A stretch of DNA of 64,000 nucleotides, from contig JALSRN010000079.1 in the NCBI GenBank assembly GCA_026984735.1, forward strand, positions 62,001-126,000, in the 5' to 3' direction. This document shows, piece by piece, positions 34,901 to 47,041 of this stretch (within the stretch, counting starts at the first letter, position 1; every line of letters starts with the position of its first letter). The position numbers and the translations under genes are program-made. Under the pieces are notes generated by a model that was not told the DNA's origin, did no database searches, and worked only from the letters and a program-made list of their open reading frames with translations. Origin of the DNA: Sedimenticola sp. GTDB taxonomy: Bacteria > Pseudomonadota > Gammaproteobacteria > Chromatiales > Chromatiaceae.

Positions 34901-35287
34901 GAGCGCCACCGCCAGGCTCTGGTCCTGGTGGAGACCGCCATCGAAAACACCCTGGCCAGCGAGCGGGGCCGATGGATCCTCGACCGGCGCCATTCGATGG
35001 CGCAGTGCGAGCTGCCGCTCACAGCGGTGCTGGAGGGCCGCCTCTGCCGGCTGGTGGTGGACCGCACCTTTGTGGATGGCGAGGGGCGGCGCTGGATCAT
35101 CGACTACAAGACGGGGCGCCACGAAGGGGGCGATCCCCAAACCTTCCTCGACCTTGAGCAGGAGCGCTACCGGACCCAGCTCGAAACCTATGCCGCCGCC
35201 TTCCGTCTGCTGGAGCCGCGGCGGCCCCTGCGGGTAGCGCTCTACCACCCCCTGCTGGATGGCTGGCGCGAGTGGGAGCCGGAATGA
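31979..35287 (+). CDS. AddA/UvrD-like helicase-nuclease (ATP-dependent exonuclease subunit)
   Basis: A 1102-residue SF1A helicase from ATG 31979. Walker A is VQAPAGSGKTGLLTQRFL (about 23-40), motif Ia AITFTRKAAGEMRERI, motif II LLVDEFQDTSRNQYELL, motif III VGDPMQSIYRFREAEVG, motif V LMTMHKAKGLEFDTVILP and motif VI LLYVAVTRARRRLHLLG. The C-terminal PD-(D/E)XK domain keeps RRWIIDYKTG. Together with the overlapping AddB-like gene it should unwind and resect DNA ends, a RecBCD/AddAB-equivalent role. It is longer than UvrD because of the nuclease domain. Confidence 0.88.
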   Translation: MSERPLDWKARQQALEPGGSFIVQAPAGSGKTGLLTQRFLRLLANVEHPEEILAITFTRKAAGEMRERILEALRQAADGVAPQEAYARQTFELARAALARDRERQWRLLENPARLRVRTIDAFCQYLAAQAPLGSGLGAVPGVAESAAPLYEQAARNLLEELESETVGAALERLLEERDNDAGRLATLLAQMLARRDQWLHHLSAGNARAHLEAALRVAVEQGLKAAAEALAPWEAALVPLVRFAADNMDPSGPLSACRDLHALPPAAADFLPAWRALADLLLKKDSLQWRRQVNKNQGFPAGCEQKIAMRELLRELDGQEEVAEILDAVRKLPEPGYRDEEWLALEALFQALKRAAAHLQLVFAESGELDFTEVMLRAQQALGAPEEPTELALRVDYRIRHLLVDEFQDTSRNQYELLLRLTAGWQPGDGRTLFLVGDPMQSIYRFREAEVGLFLQAWRHGLGDLPLTPLRLEVNFRSQADLVAWVNRHLPHALPSRDDPFTGAVHYVPATAHQSALPGKAVSIHPRLIRDDRAEAEEVVAIVRRHLAEEQGDLAILVRSRSHAAAIAPALKAAGIPFQAVEMEGLAQRPVIQDLLALALALLYPADRLHWLALLRSPLCGLSLADLHALAGGEDAVLPELLADAERLRRLSPEGRERIGRVRLLLEAALAEEGLRPLHLRLEGLWLALGGPAACDDTALEEAELFFERIRALERDGPLTRERLMQGLDDLHARPGGANARVQLMTMHKAKGLEFDTVILPGLGRIPRGEESRLLYWLEAVDDAGRRQLMMAPMKAAWEKGENPATGFIKALEARKAGHEAGRLLYVAVTRARRRLHLLGHAPPRSDGEPAAAKGSLLALLWPALSHRWEALEAGGEEGTAAENSLLRVPPLRRPVASWRPPPPPSGLALSTSLAEESGGTVEFDWAGELVRAAGVAAHRLLQHLATRGGLDKGFPPLRQAAARLLQREGLAGERHRQALVLVETAIENTLASERGRWILDRRHSMAQCELPLTAVLEGRLCRLVVDRTFVDGEGRRWIIDYKTGRHEGGDPQTFLDLEQERYRTQLETYAAAFRLLEPRRPLRVALYHPLLDGWREWEPE

Positions 35288-35360
35288 AGCGGCCCCGCTG
35301 GCCCCTGGGTGGATATCGTCGGGGAGAAGTGCCAAGCGCAAAACCACTGGGGCAGAAAAA

Positions 35361-35383
35361 AGCCCGCCAGGGGATGGCGGGCT
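35361..35383 (-). terminator. Rho-independent terminator on minus strand downstream of pyrE
   Basis: Perfect 9-bp arms AGCCCGCCA (35361-35369) and TGGCGGGCT (35375-35383) are followed on the minus strand by six T. It lies about 165 bases after the pyrE stop, with other hairpins between. It could terminate pyrE or a small RNA. On the plus strand the same hairpin lies 73 bases after the helicase gene but has no T tract. Confidence 0.8.
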
Positions 35384-35387
35384 AAAT

Positions 35388-35546
35388 CTGACAACAGTCA
35401 GGAGGAGTGAGAACATTCTGGATAACTTCCATTACCCGAATGGCAAGATATTGTTTCCAATATCTTGAGGCGTAGTTTAACGCTTCAGCAGAAACTGATA
35501 TTGACCCAGCTCAAATAAATAACGATAAGCGGGTGGGGTTTTTGCC
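35388..35546 (-). ncRNA. Structured region between pyrE and its terminator; possible small RNA or 3' UTR
   Basis: Read on the minus strand, the region contains CAAGATATTG-GAAA-CAATATCTTG (35444-35467), a 10-bp stem closed by a GAAA tetraloop. It is followed by CCATT/AATGG and CTGAC-4-GTCAG (35388-35401) stems, and then the strong terminator. No convincing protein frame exists. The series of hairpins ending in a T tract resembles a bacterial sRNA, though a long structured pyrE 3' UTR is equally possible. No promoter was firmly identified. Confidence 0.4.
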
Positions 35547-36188
35547 CTATACCCCGTAGCGCTCGCGGTAGGCGCGGATGGCGTCCAGCTGTGCGCCGGC
35601 CTCCGGCCGCTTTTCCAGGAACTCCACCAGGTTCTCCAGCCGGGCGATGGCGACCACCGGGATGCCGTAGTCCCTCTCCACCTCTTGGATCGCCGAGAGC
35701 TCGCCGCGGCCCCGTTCCTGGCGATCGAGGGCGATGACCACGCCGGCGGGTTCGGCGCCCTGGGCGTGGATGATCTCCATCGATTCACGGATGGCGGTGC
35801 CGGCGGTGATGACGTCATCGACGATGAGCACTCTGCCCTCCAGGGGGTGCCCCACGATGCGACCCCCCTCGCCGTGGTCCTTGGCCTCCTTGCGGTTGAA
35901 GGCCCAGCCGGGATTGCGGCCGTGATGGTCGTAGAGCGCGGCGGCGGCCGCCGCCGCCAGGGGGATCCCTTTGTAGGCGGGGCCGAAGAGCAGCTCGAAA
36001 CCGACGTCCGAGTCGACGATTGCCTGGGCGTAGTAGCGGCCCAGCCGCGCCAACGCCTCTGCGGTGTTGAAGAGGCCGGCGTTGAAGAAGTAGGGGCTCA
36101 CGCGGCCCGACTTGAGGGTGAATTCGCCGAAGCGCAACACGCCCTGCTTCAGGGCGAACTCGAGAAACTCCTGCTGGTATGGCTGCAT
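35547..36188 (-). CDS. pyrE: Orotate phosphoribosyltransferase
   Basis: A 213-residue type I PRTase of normal length. It has [18 protein letters not shown] at the N-terminus, [12 protein letters not shown], and [14 protein letters not shown], the flexible loop lysines. The PRPP signature is [16 protein letters not shown] (about residues 119-134). It makes OMP from orotate and PRPP in pyrimidine synthesis. It is divergent from the AmpG-like gene with a 53-base gap. The usual rph neighbour is absent on this side. Confidence 0.95.
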   Translation of the reverse strand: MQPYQQEFLEFALKQGVLRFGEFTLKSGRVSPYFFNAGLFNTAEALARLGRYYAQAIVDSDVGFELLFGPAYKGIPLAAAAAAALYDHHGRNPGWAFNRKEAKDHGEGGRIVGHPLEGRVLIVDDVITAGTAIRESMEIIHAQGAEPAGVVIALDRQERGRGELSAIQEVERDYGIPVVAIARLENLVEFLEKRPEAGAQLDAIRAYRERYGV

Positions 36189-36227
36189 GGGTGCGACCCG
36201 CTGGGAAAGGGTGGCGGAATGGTAGCG

Positions 36228-36233
36228 TATAAT
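36228..36233 (+). promoter_or_regulatory. Candidate -10 box for the AmpG-like gene
   Basis: TATAAT lies 8 bases before the ATG at 36242 in the pyrE divergent spacer, with no clear -35. As at apaG, the implied transcript would have almost no leader. Confidence 0.35.
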
Positions 36234-36241
36234 CGCCGCTC

Positions 36242-37642
36242 ATGCCGACCTCCCACGCCACAGCTCCCTTTCTGGTTCGCACTTGGCGCAGCCTGCAGGT
36301 CTATCGCCACCCCCGCGCTCGGGTGATGCTCTTTTTGGGCTTCTCCTCGGGGCTGCCGCTGCTGCTGGTCTTCGGCACTCTTTCGGTGTGGCTGCGCGAG
36401 GCGGGGGTGGAGCGTTCCACCATCGGTTTCGTCAGTTGGGTGGCGCTGGCCTACGCTTTCAAATGGGCTTGGTCGCCGCTGGTGGACAAACTGCCGTTGC
36501 CCCTGCTCACCCGGCGGTTGGGACGGCGCAGAAGCTGGCTGCTGCTGAGCCAGCTGGCGGTGATGGGGGGGCTGGTGGGCATGGCCTTGAGCGATCCGGT
36601 GCATGGCCTGGCCGGCCTGGTGTGGCTGGCGGTGCTGGTGGCCTTCGCCTCGGCCACCCAGGACATCGTCATCGACGCCTTCCGCATCGAGAGCGCGGGA
36701 ACCCGTCTGCAGGGGGCGTTGGCGGCCGCCTACATGGTGGGCTACCGCCTTGCCATGATCCTCGCGTCCGCCGGCGTGCTCTGGCTCGCCGACTGGGCGG
36801 GCGGCGGCGAGAAGGGCTACCATCCAGGGGCTTGGTCGCTGGCCTACCTGGCGATGGCCGCCGCCATGGGGGTGGGCGTGGCCACCACCCTGCTGGTGGA
36901 CGAGCCCACGGTGCCGCCCAGCGACGAGGAGGTGGAACGGCTGGGAGCACGGCGCATCCGGCGGATCTCCTGGCTGCCTTCCTGGCTCGCGGAACTGCTC
37001 GAGTGGCTGTGGCGCACGGTGGTGAGCCCTTTCGCCGATTTTCTGCGGCGCTACCGCTGGCAGGCGGTGCTGCTGCTGGCCCTCATCTCCAGCTACCGCA
37101 TATCGGACATCGTGCTGGGAGTGATCGCCAACGTCTTCTACATCGATCTTGGATTCACCAAGACGCAGATCGCCGACGTCACCAAAGTGTTCGGCATCGC
37201 CATGACTCTGGTGGGCGCCGCCCTCGGTGGGGTGCTGGTGTCGCGTTTCGGCGTCATGCGCATCCTCTTCGTCGGCGCTCTCCTGGCGGCGGCCACCAAC
37301 CTGCTCTTCTCGCTGTTGGCTCGCAGCGGCCCGGAGCTGGGCCTGCTGATAGGAGTGGTGGCGGCGGACAACCTCAGCGCGGGGCTCGCCTCCGCCGCTT
37401 TCGTGGCCTATCTCTCGGCGCTCACCAATGTGGCCTACTCGGCCACCCAGTACGCCCTCTTCAGCTCGGTGATGCTGCTCTTTCCCAAGTTCATCGGCGG
37501 CTTCTCGGGGATATTGGTGGAGAAACTGGGCTATCCGGGGTTCTTTCTTCTCACCGCCGCCATGGGAGTGCCGGTGCTGCTGTTGGTGGCGTTGGCCTGG
37601 AGGTGGGTGCCGGTGAACGGCGGAGGGCGTCATGGCGCCTGA
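36242..37642 (+). CDS. AmpG-like muropeptide transporter (MFS)
   Basis: A 466-residue protein with about twelve to fourteen membrane helices. The AmpG signatures FLGFSSGLPLLLVFGTLSVWLREAGV, SWVALAYAFKWAWSPLVDK and the loop after LGRRRSWLLLSQ are present. FASATQDIVIDAFRIE follows at about residue 140. AmpG imports GlcNAc-anhydroMurNAc peptides from the periplasm for wall recycling and beta-lactamase control. No ampC or ampD lies nearby. The stop overlaps the next gene by 11 bases. Confidence 0.85.
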   Translation: MPTSHATAPFLVRTWRSLQVYRHPRARVMLFLGFSSGLPLLLVFGTLSVWLREAGVERSTIGFVSWVALAYAFKWAWSPLVDKLPLPLLTRRLGRRRSWLLLSQLAVMGGLVGMALSDPVHGLAGLVWLAVLVAFASATQDIVIDAFRIESAGTRLQGALAAAYMVGYRLAMILASAGVLWLADWAGGGEKGYHPGAWSLAYLAMAAAMGVGVATTLLVDEPTVPPSDEEVERLGARRIRRISWLPSWLAELLEWLWRTVVSPFADFLRRYRWQAVLLLALISSYRISDIVLGVIANVFYIDLGFTKTQIADVTKVFGIAMTLVGAALGGVLVSRFGVMRILFVGALLAAATNLLFSLLARSGPELGLLIGVVAADNLSAGLASAAFVAYLSALTNVAYSATQYALFSSVMLLFPKFIGGFSGILVEKLGYPGFFLLTAAMGVPVLLLVALAWRWVPVNGGGRHGA

Positions 37643-38312
37643 TCTTCTGGGCGCCCTGGTGGTGGGACTGCTCGGCGGGGTTCACTGCCTGGGCATGTGC
37701 GGGGGCATCGTCGGTGCGCTCACCCTGGGGCAGGGTGGCGCGTCCGCCGGCGACCTCCATTTCTGGCAGTTGCAGCTCGGCTACAACCTGGGACGCCTGA
37801 CCAGCTACATGGCGGCCGGCGCCCTGGCAGGCGGGCTGGGATTGTTGCTGGCCGGCTCCGTCCCCCTCGCCGGGGCGCAGCGGGCGCTGAGCGTGCTGGC
37901 GGGCCTCTTCATGATCGTTCTGGGGCTCTACCTGGGCGGTTGGTGGAGCGGGCTGGCGCGGGTGGAGCAGGCGGGCGGCCTGCTCTGGCGGCGGGTGGAG
38001 CCTTTGGGCCGTCGCTTGCTGCCGGTGCGCTCCCCTTTTCGCGCTTTTCTGCTGGGTATGGTGTGGGGGTGGCTGCCTTGCGGCTTGGTCTACAGCGCCT
38101 TGATCTGGTCGCTCTCGGCGGGCGGGATGGTGCGGGGCGCGCTGCTCATGGGCGCTTTCGGGCTGGGAACCCTTCCCAATTTGCTGCTGATGGGGGCCGC
38201 CGCCGGTTGGCTGGCCGGTTTTCTGCGCCGGCCCTGGGTGCGCCGCTTGGCCGGTGCTCTGGTGATCGGCTTCGGCCTGATGCTGCTGCTACAGCTGCGA
38301 CCGGGAGGCTGA
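37632..38312 (+). CDS. TauE/SafE (UreH-type) membrane protein
   Basis: A 226-residue protein with six or so membrane segments. The conserved first helix GLLGGVHCLGMCGGIVGAL and the later WGWLPCGLVYSALIWS each contain a Cys-Gly or Pro-Cys pair, as in DsbD-like and UreH-domain transporters. This family is frequently linked to cbb3 oxidase biogenesis and metal or sulfite handling. Function here is not proven. The overlap with the AmpG-like gene implies co-transcription. Confidence 0.75.
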   Translation: MAPDLLGALVVGLLGGVHCLGMCGGIVGALTLGQGGASAGDLHFWQLQLGYNLGRLTSYMAAGALAGGLGLLLAGSVPLAGAQRALSVLAGLFMIVLGLYLGGWWSGLARVEQAGGLLWRRVEPLGRRLLPVRSPFRAFLLGMVWGWLPCGLVYSALIWSLSAGGMVRGALLMGAFGLGTLPNLLLMGAAAGWLAGFLRRPWVRRLAGALVIGFGLMLLLQLRPGG

Positions 38313-38317
38313 GCCGT

Positions 38318-38761
38318 TCAGCGGGTGAAGAACTGCTGTTCGAATCGCGCTTTGATGGTGTCGCGCGTGCCTTCGGGCGTCACCTCCACGTCGAAGGTGT
38401 CGACCTCGCCGTTCTCCACCAGGAACTCGCCCAGATAGTAGATGGCGTCGCCGTCCTTCACCTCGCGCAAAGGGATGGGACGGACCTGGCCGCGCAGGTT
38501 GTGCGCCGTCACCTTGACGATGGCCCGCACCGATCGGCCGGTGGTGCCGGGCTTCTCCTTGATGACGCTGATGTTCACCATGCCGCGGTGGGGGCTGCGC
38601 CGGATGTTGTAACGGCTGGCCATGTCCGGAGACAGGTCACTGGTGAGAAAGGCGTTGTGGTGGATGGCGTAGCCGTGGGCCCGGGTGGCGTTTTCCGCGG
38701 TGGCGACGGCGCTCCACAACGCCAGCAGGGTCGTGAGCGACAAGACAAAGGATTTGACCAT
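38318..38761 (-). CDS. DUF4426 family secreted protein
   Basis: A 147-residue protein from ATG 38761, chosen because AGGAGG lies 10 bases upstream and a signal peptide starts there (VKSFVLSLTTLLALWSAVATAE). The mature part has AIHHNAFLTSDLSPDMASRY and NISVIKEKPG, which I recognise as DUF4426, a periplasmic beta-rich domain of unknown role in gammaproteobacteria. It converges with the TauE/SafE-type gene, 5 bases apart. Confidence 0.7.
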   Translation of the reverse strand: MVKSFVLSLTTLLALWSAVATAENATRAHGYAIHHNAFLTSDLSPDMASRYNIRRSPHRGMVNISVIKEKPGTTGRSVRAIVKVTAHNLRGQVRPIPLREVKDGDAIYYLGEFLVENGEVDTFDVEVTPEGTRDTIKARFEQQFFTR

Positions 38762-38863
38762 GGCTGCCTCCTGGTGGTTTTTCTCTCTACCGGAATGGGA
38801 CCGGATCCAGACGCTGGATGTTTCCATCGCCGGCTTCCGAAAGAAAGTATAGTCCAACAAGGA

Positions 38864-40831
38864 TCAGGCGCTGCGGCTGCTCACCACCCTCAGGTGCAGC
38901 TTTTTCGAATCCTTTTCGGGAACGGACTTGGTGAGCGTCTTGCGGGTGTTCTGCAGGGTTTCCAGTTGGTCTTCCAGTTTGCGGCACTCCCGGTCCAGGC
39001 TGGCGAGGCGCTGGCGCACCATGCTGCGGGAGCGGCCCGACAGTTTGAGGTCCGCCAACTGCTGGGAAAGCGCCGTCCGGTGTTCGTGGATCTCCTGGGT
39101 GAGGGCGTCGAGGGCGGTCTCCAGCCACTCCTTGGCATCGCTATGAGCTTGGAGAAAGATCTTTCGAACTCGCGCCACGATGGTCTGGAAATAGCGCCTC
39201 ACGGCGAAATGTTGTTCGGTGAGTGTGGTGAGCGGGCTTTTGCGGAAGATCTCCGATTCCTGGTGCACCAGGTTGAGCTCCACTTGGTGGCCGATGAGCG
39301 ACAGCATCTGGGGTTCGGCCAGTTGCATGTCGTGCTGGCTCTGGAAGCGCCGGTAGATGGCGCGCACCAAGCGGCGCATCTCTTGAGTCTGGTTGGAAGC
39401 GATCTCCATCTGCTGGTTGATGTCTTCGAACAGTTGGCGCATCGCCTCTTTGAGGCCGATGGTGGTCCAGGCGCCGGTCATGCGCTTGTAGGCCTCTCCA
39501 ATCATGGTGTCGAGGCGGGAGGGTGAGATGGCGTCGAGCAGGATCTTGCCGTGGGCAGTGAACTCGGCGCGGGACTGCTTGTAGGCCTGGATGCTCGCTT
39601 GGTAGCGCGCTTTGTCATGCTGCGCCTGCTTGAGCAACTGGTCGATAGCCGCCTCGCTCTTGGTACTAAGCTCGTCCAGCTCACGGGCCTGCTTGCGCAA
39701 CCGCTTCAACCGGGAAGAGACCAGCGCTTCGATGTTCCACAGAGCGGAGATCACTGCTTCAGTGGATTGTTCCACGATGAGGGCCTGGCGGTTCTCCACC
39801 AGCGTCTTGGCGAGCTGCTTTTCGAGCTCGGGAATGCCGGACCGTTGCTCCAGCTGGTAGTCGTCTTTGACCCGCGCCACCAATCCCTTTTGGGCGGAAA
39901 CGGCGTAGACTTGGTTGGGGTCGATGTTGAGGATTTCCGCCACTTCCCGGCACTGGCGCTCGACGATCTTCTGGATCTCCACTTCCGTGCGCAACTCGTC
40001 CCACAGCGTGTCTGCCTTGTTCAGCACCACCATGACGCCGAGCCGTTGTCGTACGCCGGGCTGGCGGATCAGTTGCTGCCACATCTCCATATCCGACTGG
40101 GTGATGCCGGTGTCGGCCCCCACCACGAAGAGACGCGCCTGGGCGTTGGGTAGCATCTCGTAGGTGAGTTCCGGTTCGCTGGAAACGGCGTTCAGCCCCG
40201 GTGTATCGAGAACGTGGAGCCCCTGCGACAATAGCGGATGGCGATAGTTGAGCCGGGCCAGCCGCCAGGCTGGCACTGACACCATTGCCTCCACCTCCTC
40301 GGCGATCTGCGAGACGTCGCCTAGCCCCATGTTGGTCGCCACCTCGCGTGGTACCAGCTTCTGCTCCCGGATCTTCAGCAGGGTCTCGATCAACTGGTCG
40401 CTGTCGTCGAGATCGATGGGCAGCTTCTCCCACAGTGGTTCGTTCTCCAGCAGCTCCGCCAGGCTGGCCTCTTCCAGGCGGGTCTCGATGGGGAGCAGGC
40501 GCAGGCAGGGGGGCTCGCTGTTGTCCTGGAAGATCTCGGTGGGGCACATGGTGGTGCGACCGGCGTCCGTGGGCAGCAGGCGGAATTTGTGGTCGCTGAA
40601 GAAGAGAGCGTTGATCAGCTCGGTCTTGCCCCGGGAAAACTCGCCCACCACCGCCACGGTGACGTGGTCGCGGTGCAAGGCAAGTGTAGCGTACCTCAGA
40701 GCACGTTGGACCTGGGAAGTATAGAGCCCTTCCTGCTTCAGCCAGTTTTCCAGTTGTTCCATGATCTGCAACTGCTGCTGCTTCCATGCGCTGAAATCCT
40801 GCAGCTGGCCGGTGAGATCTCCGATGGTCAT
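38864..40831 (-). CDS. Bacterial dynamin-like GTPase
   Basis: A 655-residue protein. The GTPase domain has P-loop GEFSRGKTELINAL (63-76), switch I region around TMCPTEIF, VLDTPGLNAVSSEPE (about 210) and NKADTLWDE (about 272). The remaining half is long helices and coiled coils (about 340-655), as in dynamin-family stalks, with no obvious transmembrane pair. Such proteins remodel or tether membranes, or respond to membrane stress. It stands alone between a DUF4426 gene and ftsX, whereas many bacterial dynamins occur as tandem pairs. Confidence 0.82.
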   Translation of the reverse strand: MTIGDLTGQLQDFSAWKQQQLQIMEQLENWLKQEGLYTSQVQRALRYATLALHRDHVTVAVVGEFSRGKTELINALFFSDHKFRLLPTDAGRTTMCPTEIFQDNSEPPCLRLLPIETRLEEASLAELLENEPLWEKLPIDLDDSDQLIETLLKIREQKLVPREVATNMGLGDVSQIAEEVEAMVSVPAWRLARLNYRHPLLSQGLHVLDTPGLNAVSSEPELTYEMLPNAQARLFVVGADTGITQSDMEMWQQLIRQPGVRQRLGVMVVLNKADTLWDELRTEVEIQKIVERQCREVAEILNIDPNQVYAVSAQKGLVARVKDDYQLEQRSGIPELEKQLAKTLVENRQALIVEQSTEAVISALWNIEALVSSRLKRLRKQARELDELSTKSEAAIDQLLKQAQHDKARYQASIQAYKQSRAEFTAHGKILLDAISPSRLDTMIGEAYKRMTGAWTTIGLKEAMRQLFEDINQQMEIASNQTQEMRRLVRAIYRRFQSQHDMQLAEPQMLSLIGHQVELNLVHQESEIFRKSPLTTLTEQHFAVRRYFQTIVARVRKIFLQAHSDAKEWLETALDALTQEIHEHRTALSQQLADLKLSGRSRSMVRQRLASLDRECRKLEDQLETLQNTRKTLTKSVPEKDSKKLHLRVVSSRSA

Positions 40832-40923
40832 GCCGTTCCCTTAATGGGTTGCTGTTTCAATAGTAATGGGGATCGGAGAAAATTGCCATGCCCGTTTCGC
40901 GAGACTTGCAGTGGCTCACCGCT

Positions 40924-41880
40924 TCAATGCGGCTCGATTCGCCTCAGCTGCTGGCGAACCGCCACCCAGGCGCCGAGCACGCCAAGCGCCGAACCGGCGG
41001 CGAGCAGCAGTAGAACGACGGTGAATCCGGGACCTTTCAGAGTGAAATCGCTGGCATAGAGATGGGCGAGGCGCGCCACCGGCACCCGCAACGCCACCAG
41101 GGAGACGGCGAGCAACACCAGCGCCAGGATCGCGCCCAGTAGGCCGTACCAGAAGCCCTCGTAGAGAAAGGGGCGGCGGATGAAAGCCTGGCTGCCGCCC
41201 ACCAGCTTGACGATCTCGATCTCGTCCCGGCGGCTTTGGATCTCCAGTCGGATGGTGTTGCCGATGACCAGCAGCACCGCCAGCGAGAGCAGCGCTGAGA
41301 GCAACAGGGCGCTCCTGCGCACCAAGTCCACCATGCCTTGAAAACGCTCCACCCACTGCAGGTCGGCGATGGCCCGCTCCACTTCCGGCCGCTTTCGCAG
41401 CCGTTCCACCAGGTTCTTGAATCGTGCGGGGGCGATGTGGGGGTCGGCGGGGCGGATCATCACCACATGGGGCAGGGGATTGGTCTCCAGCAGGGTGATG
41501 GCGTCAGCCATGCCGGAATGGCGGCGGAAGTCGTCCAGCGCTTGCGCCGGCGTCAGGTGCCGCACCAGGCCGACCGCCGGATCTTCTCGAAGCTGCTTCA
41601 GCAACCTTTTCACTTGGTCGTCGGAGATCTCCCGGCGCAGAAAAAGGGTGGCGCTGGCTGCTCCTTGCCAGCCGCCGGCCAGCCGCTCCAGGTTGTGGAC
41701 CAGCAGATGCAGCCCCGTCGGCAGCGCCAGGGCGATGGCGATCACCAGAATGCTCATGAAGTTGCCCAGGGGGCGCCGCCACAGTCGGCCCAGGGAAGAG
41801 ATGAGAACCTGCAGGTGGCGCGCTGCCCAGGCGCGCGGGCGGAAGGGCGGCCGCAGCCTGCCGCCGTTGCGGCGTTTCAC
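40924..41880 (-). CDS. ftsX: Cell division protein FtsX
   Basis: A 318-residue membrane protein with the FtsX layout: a basic cytoplasmic N-terminus, a first helix (ILVIAIALALPTGLHLLV), a large periplasmic loop, then three helices near 185, 235 and 285. IEIVKLVGGSQAFIRRPFLYEG is the conserved cytoplasmic coupling segment. With FtsE it activates septal amidases through EnvC-type partners. Its start overlaps the ftsE stop by 4 bases. Confidence 0.93.
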   Translation of the reverse strand: MKRRNGGRLRPPFRPRAWAARHLQVLISSLGRLWRRPLGNFMSILVIAIALALPTGLHLLVHNLERLAGGWQGAASATLFLRREISDDQVKRLLKQLREDPAVGLVRHLTPAQALDDFRRHSGMADAITLLETNPLPHVVMIRPADPHIAPARFKNLVERLRKRPEVERAIADLQWVERFQGMVDLVRRSALLLSALLSLAVLLVIGNTIRLEIQSRRDEIEIVKLVGGSQAFIRRPFLYEGFWYGLLGAILALVLLAVSLVALRVPVARLAHLYASDFTLKGPGFTVVLLLLAAGSALGVLGAWVAVRQQLRRIEPH

Positions 41881-42539
41881 CGGCGCTCTCCTGCCAAGCG
41901 CCCCTCTTTGAGAATGAGGGTGCGCATGCCGAAGCGTTCCACCAGAGCCAGGTCGTGGGTGGCGATGAGCAGGGTGACGCCCACCTGGTTGAAGCGGCGG
42001 AACAGCTCCATGATCTCCACCGACAGCTCCGGATCGAGGTTGCCGGTGGGCTCGTCGGCCAGCACCACGGGCGGACGACTCACCACCGCCCGCGCGATGC
42101 CCACCCGCTGCTGCTCGCCGCCGGAGAGGGTCTCCGGAAGCGCCTTGGCCTTGTGCAGCAGCCCCACCTTGTCGAGCGCCGCCTGCACCCGCCGCCGGGT
42201 CTCGCCCCGCCCCACGCCGGCCACCACCAGCGGCAGGGCCACGTTGTCGAAGACGGTGCGGTCGGCGAGCAGGCGGTGGTCCTGGAAGATCATGCCCACC
42301 TGGCGGCGGAACAGCGGCAGCCGGCGCCGGCTGATGCGGCCGAGGTTGTGGCCGTTCACCCGGATCTGCCCGCGGTTGGGGCGCTCCAGCAGGCCGACGA
42401 GCTTGAGCAGGGTGCTCTTGCCGGCGCCCGAGTGGCCGGTGAGAAAGATCATCTCCCCCGGCTCGATGTGCAAGCTCACCTCGTGCAGCCCACCCTGGCT
42501 GCCCGGATAGCTCTTGCTCACGTTATCGAAGCGGATCAT
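41877..42539 (-). CDS. ftsE: Cell division ATP-binding protein FtsE
   Basis: A 220-residue ABC ATPase. It opens MIRFDNVSKSYPG, with Walker A GHSGAGKSTLLKL (about 36-48), Q-loop MIFQDHRLL, signature LSGGEQQRVGIARAV and Walker B VLADEPTGNLDPE, typical FtsE wording. It works with FtsX at the divisome. ftsY lies 7 bases upstream. Confidence 0.96.
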   Translation of the reverse strand: MIRFDNVSKSYPGSQGGLHEVSLHIEPGEMIFLTGHSGAGKSTLLKLVGLLERPNRGQIRVNGHNLGRISRRRLPLFRRQVGMIFQDHRLLADRTVFDNVALPLVVAGVGRGETRRRVQAALDKVGLLHKAKALPETLSGGEQQRVGIARAVVSRPPVVLADEPTGNLDPELSVEIMELFRRFNQVGVTLLIATHDLALVERFGMRTLILKEGRLAGERR

Positions 42540-42546
42540 GGAAGGC

Positions 42547-46684
<4,138 letters not shown>

Positions 46685-46700
46685 AAGGCGTTTTTGCGGC

Positions 46701-46706
46701 TACAAT
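46701..46706 (+). promoter_or_regulatory. Candidate -10 box for rpoZ-spoT
   Basis: TACAAT lies 40 bases before the rpoZ ATG in the 62-base gap after ggt. A TTGAAA at 46681-46686 is only 14 bases upstream of it, too close for a standard -35, so the promoter is tentative. Confidence 0.35.
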
Positions 46707-46746
46707 AGGTTTTTGAAGGCGAAATCCCCATGGACGTAGAGTAGAG

Positions 46747-47025
46747 ATGGCACGCGTAACCGTAGAAGACTGCCTGGAGCATGTAGACAACCGATTCAAC
46801 CTGGTCCTGCTGGCCTCCAAGCGGGCCCGCCAGCTGGAGCACGGCGTGGAGCCGCTGGTGCCCTGGGACAACGACAAGCCCACGGTGGTGGCCCTGCGCG
46901 AGATCGCAGCCGGGTTGATCACCCCCGAGACGGTGGAGGAGCAGGAGCAGCAGCGCGACTCCATCGACGACGAACTGGCCGCGGCGCTGGCGCAGGAGGT
47001 ACAGGCGGCCGTGAACGGCCTCTGA
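46747..47025 (+). CDS. rpoZ: RNA polymerase omega subunit
   Basis: A 92-residue protein with the omega signatures [32 protein letters not shown], and [14 protein letters not shown]. The acidic variable C-terminus follows. Omega aids assembly of the beta' subunit and forms one ppGpp site on RNA polymerase. spoT follows after 16 bases, linking the ppGpp enzyme with its target, as in E. coli. Confidence 0.96.
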   Translation: MARVTVEDCLEHVDNRFNLVLLASKRARQLEHGVEPLVPWDNDKPTVVALREIAAGLITPETVEEQEQQRDSIDDELAAALAQEVQAAVNGL

Positions 47026-47041
47026 GGCCGGAGGGCTGCCG

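Noticed and set aside
35406-35475. A short plus-strand peptide starting after AGGAGG near 35400
   Set aside because: The GTG lies only one base after the AGGAGG, too close for initiation, and the frame crosses the strong 10-bp hairpin; no family.
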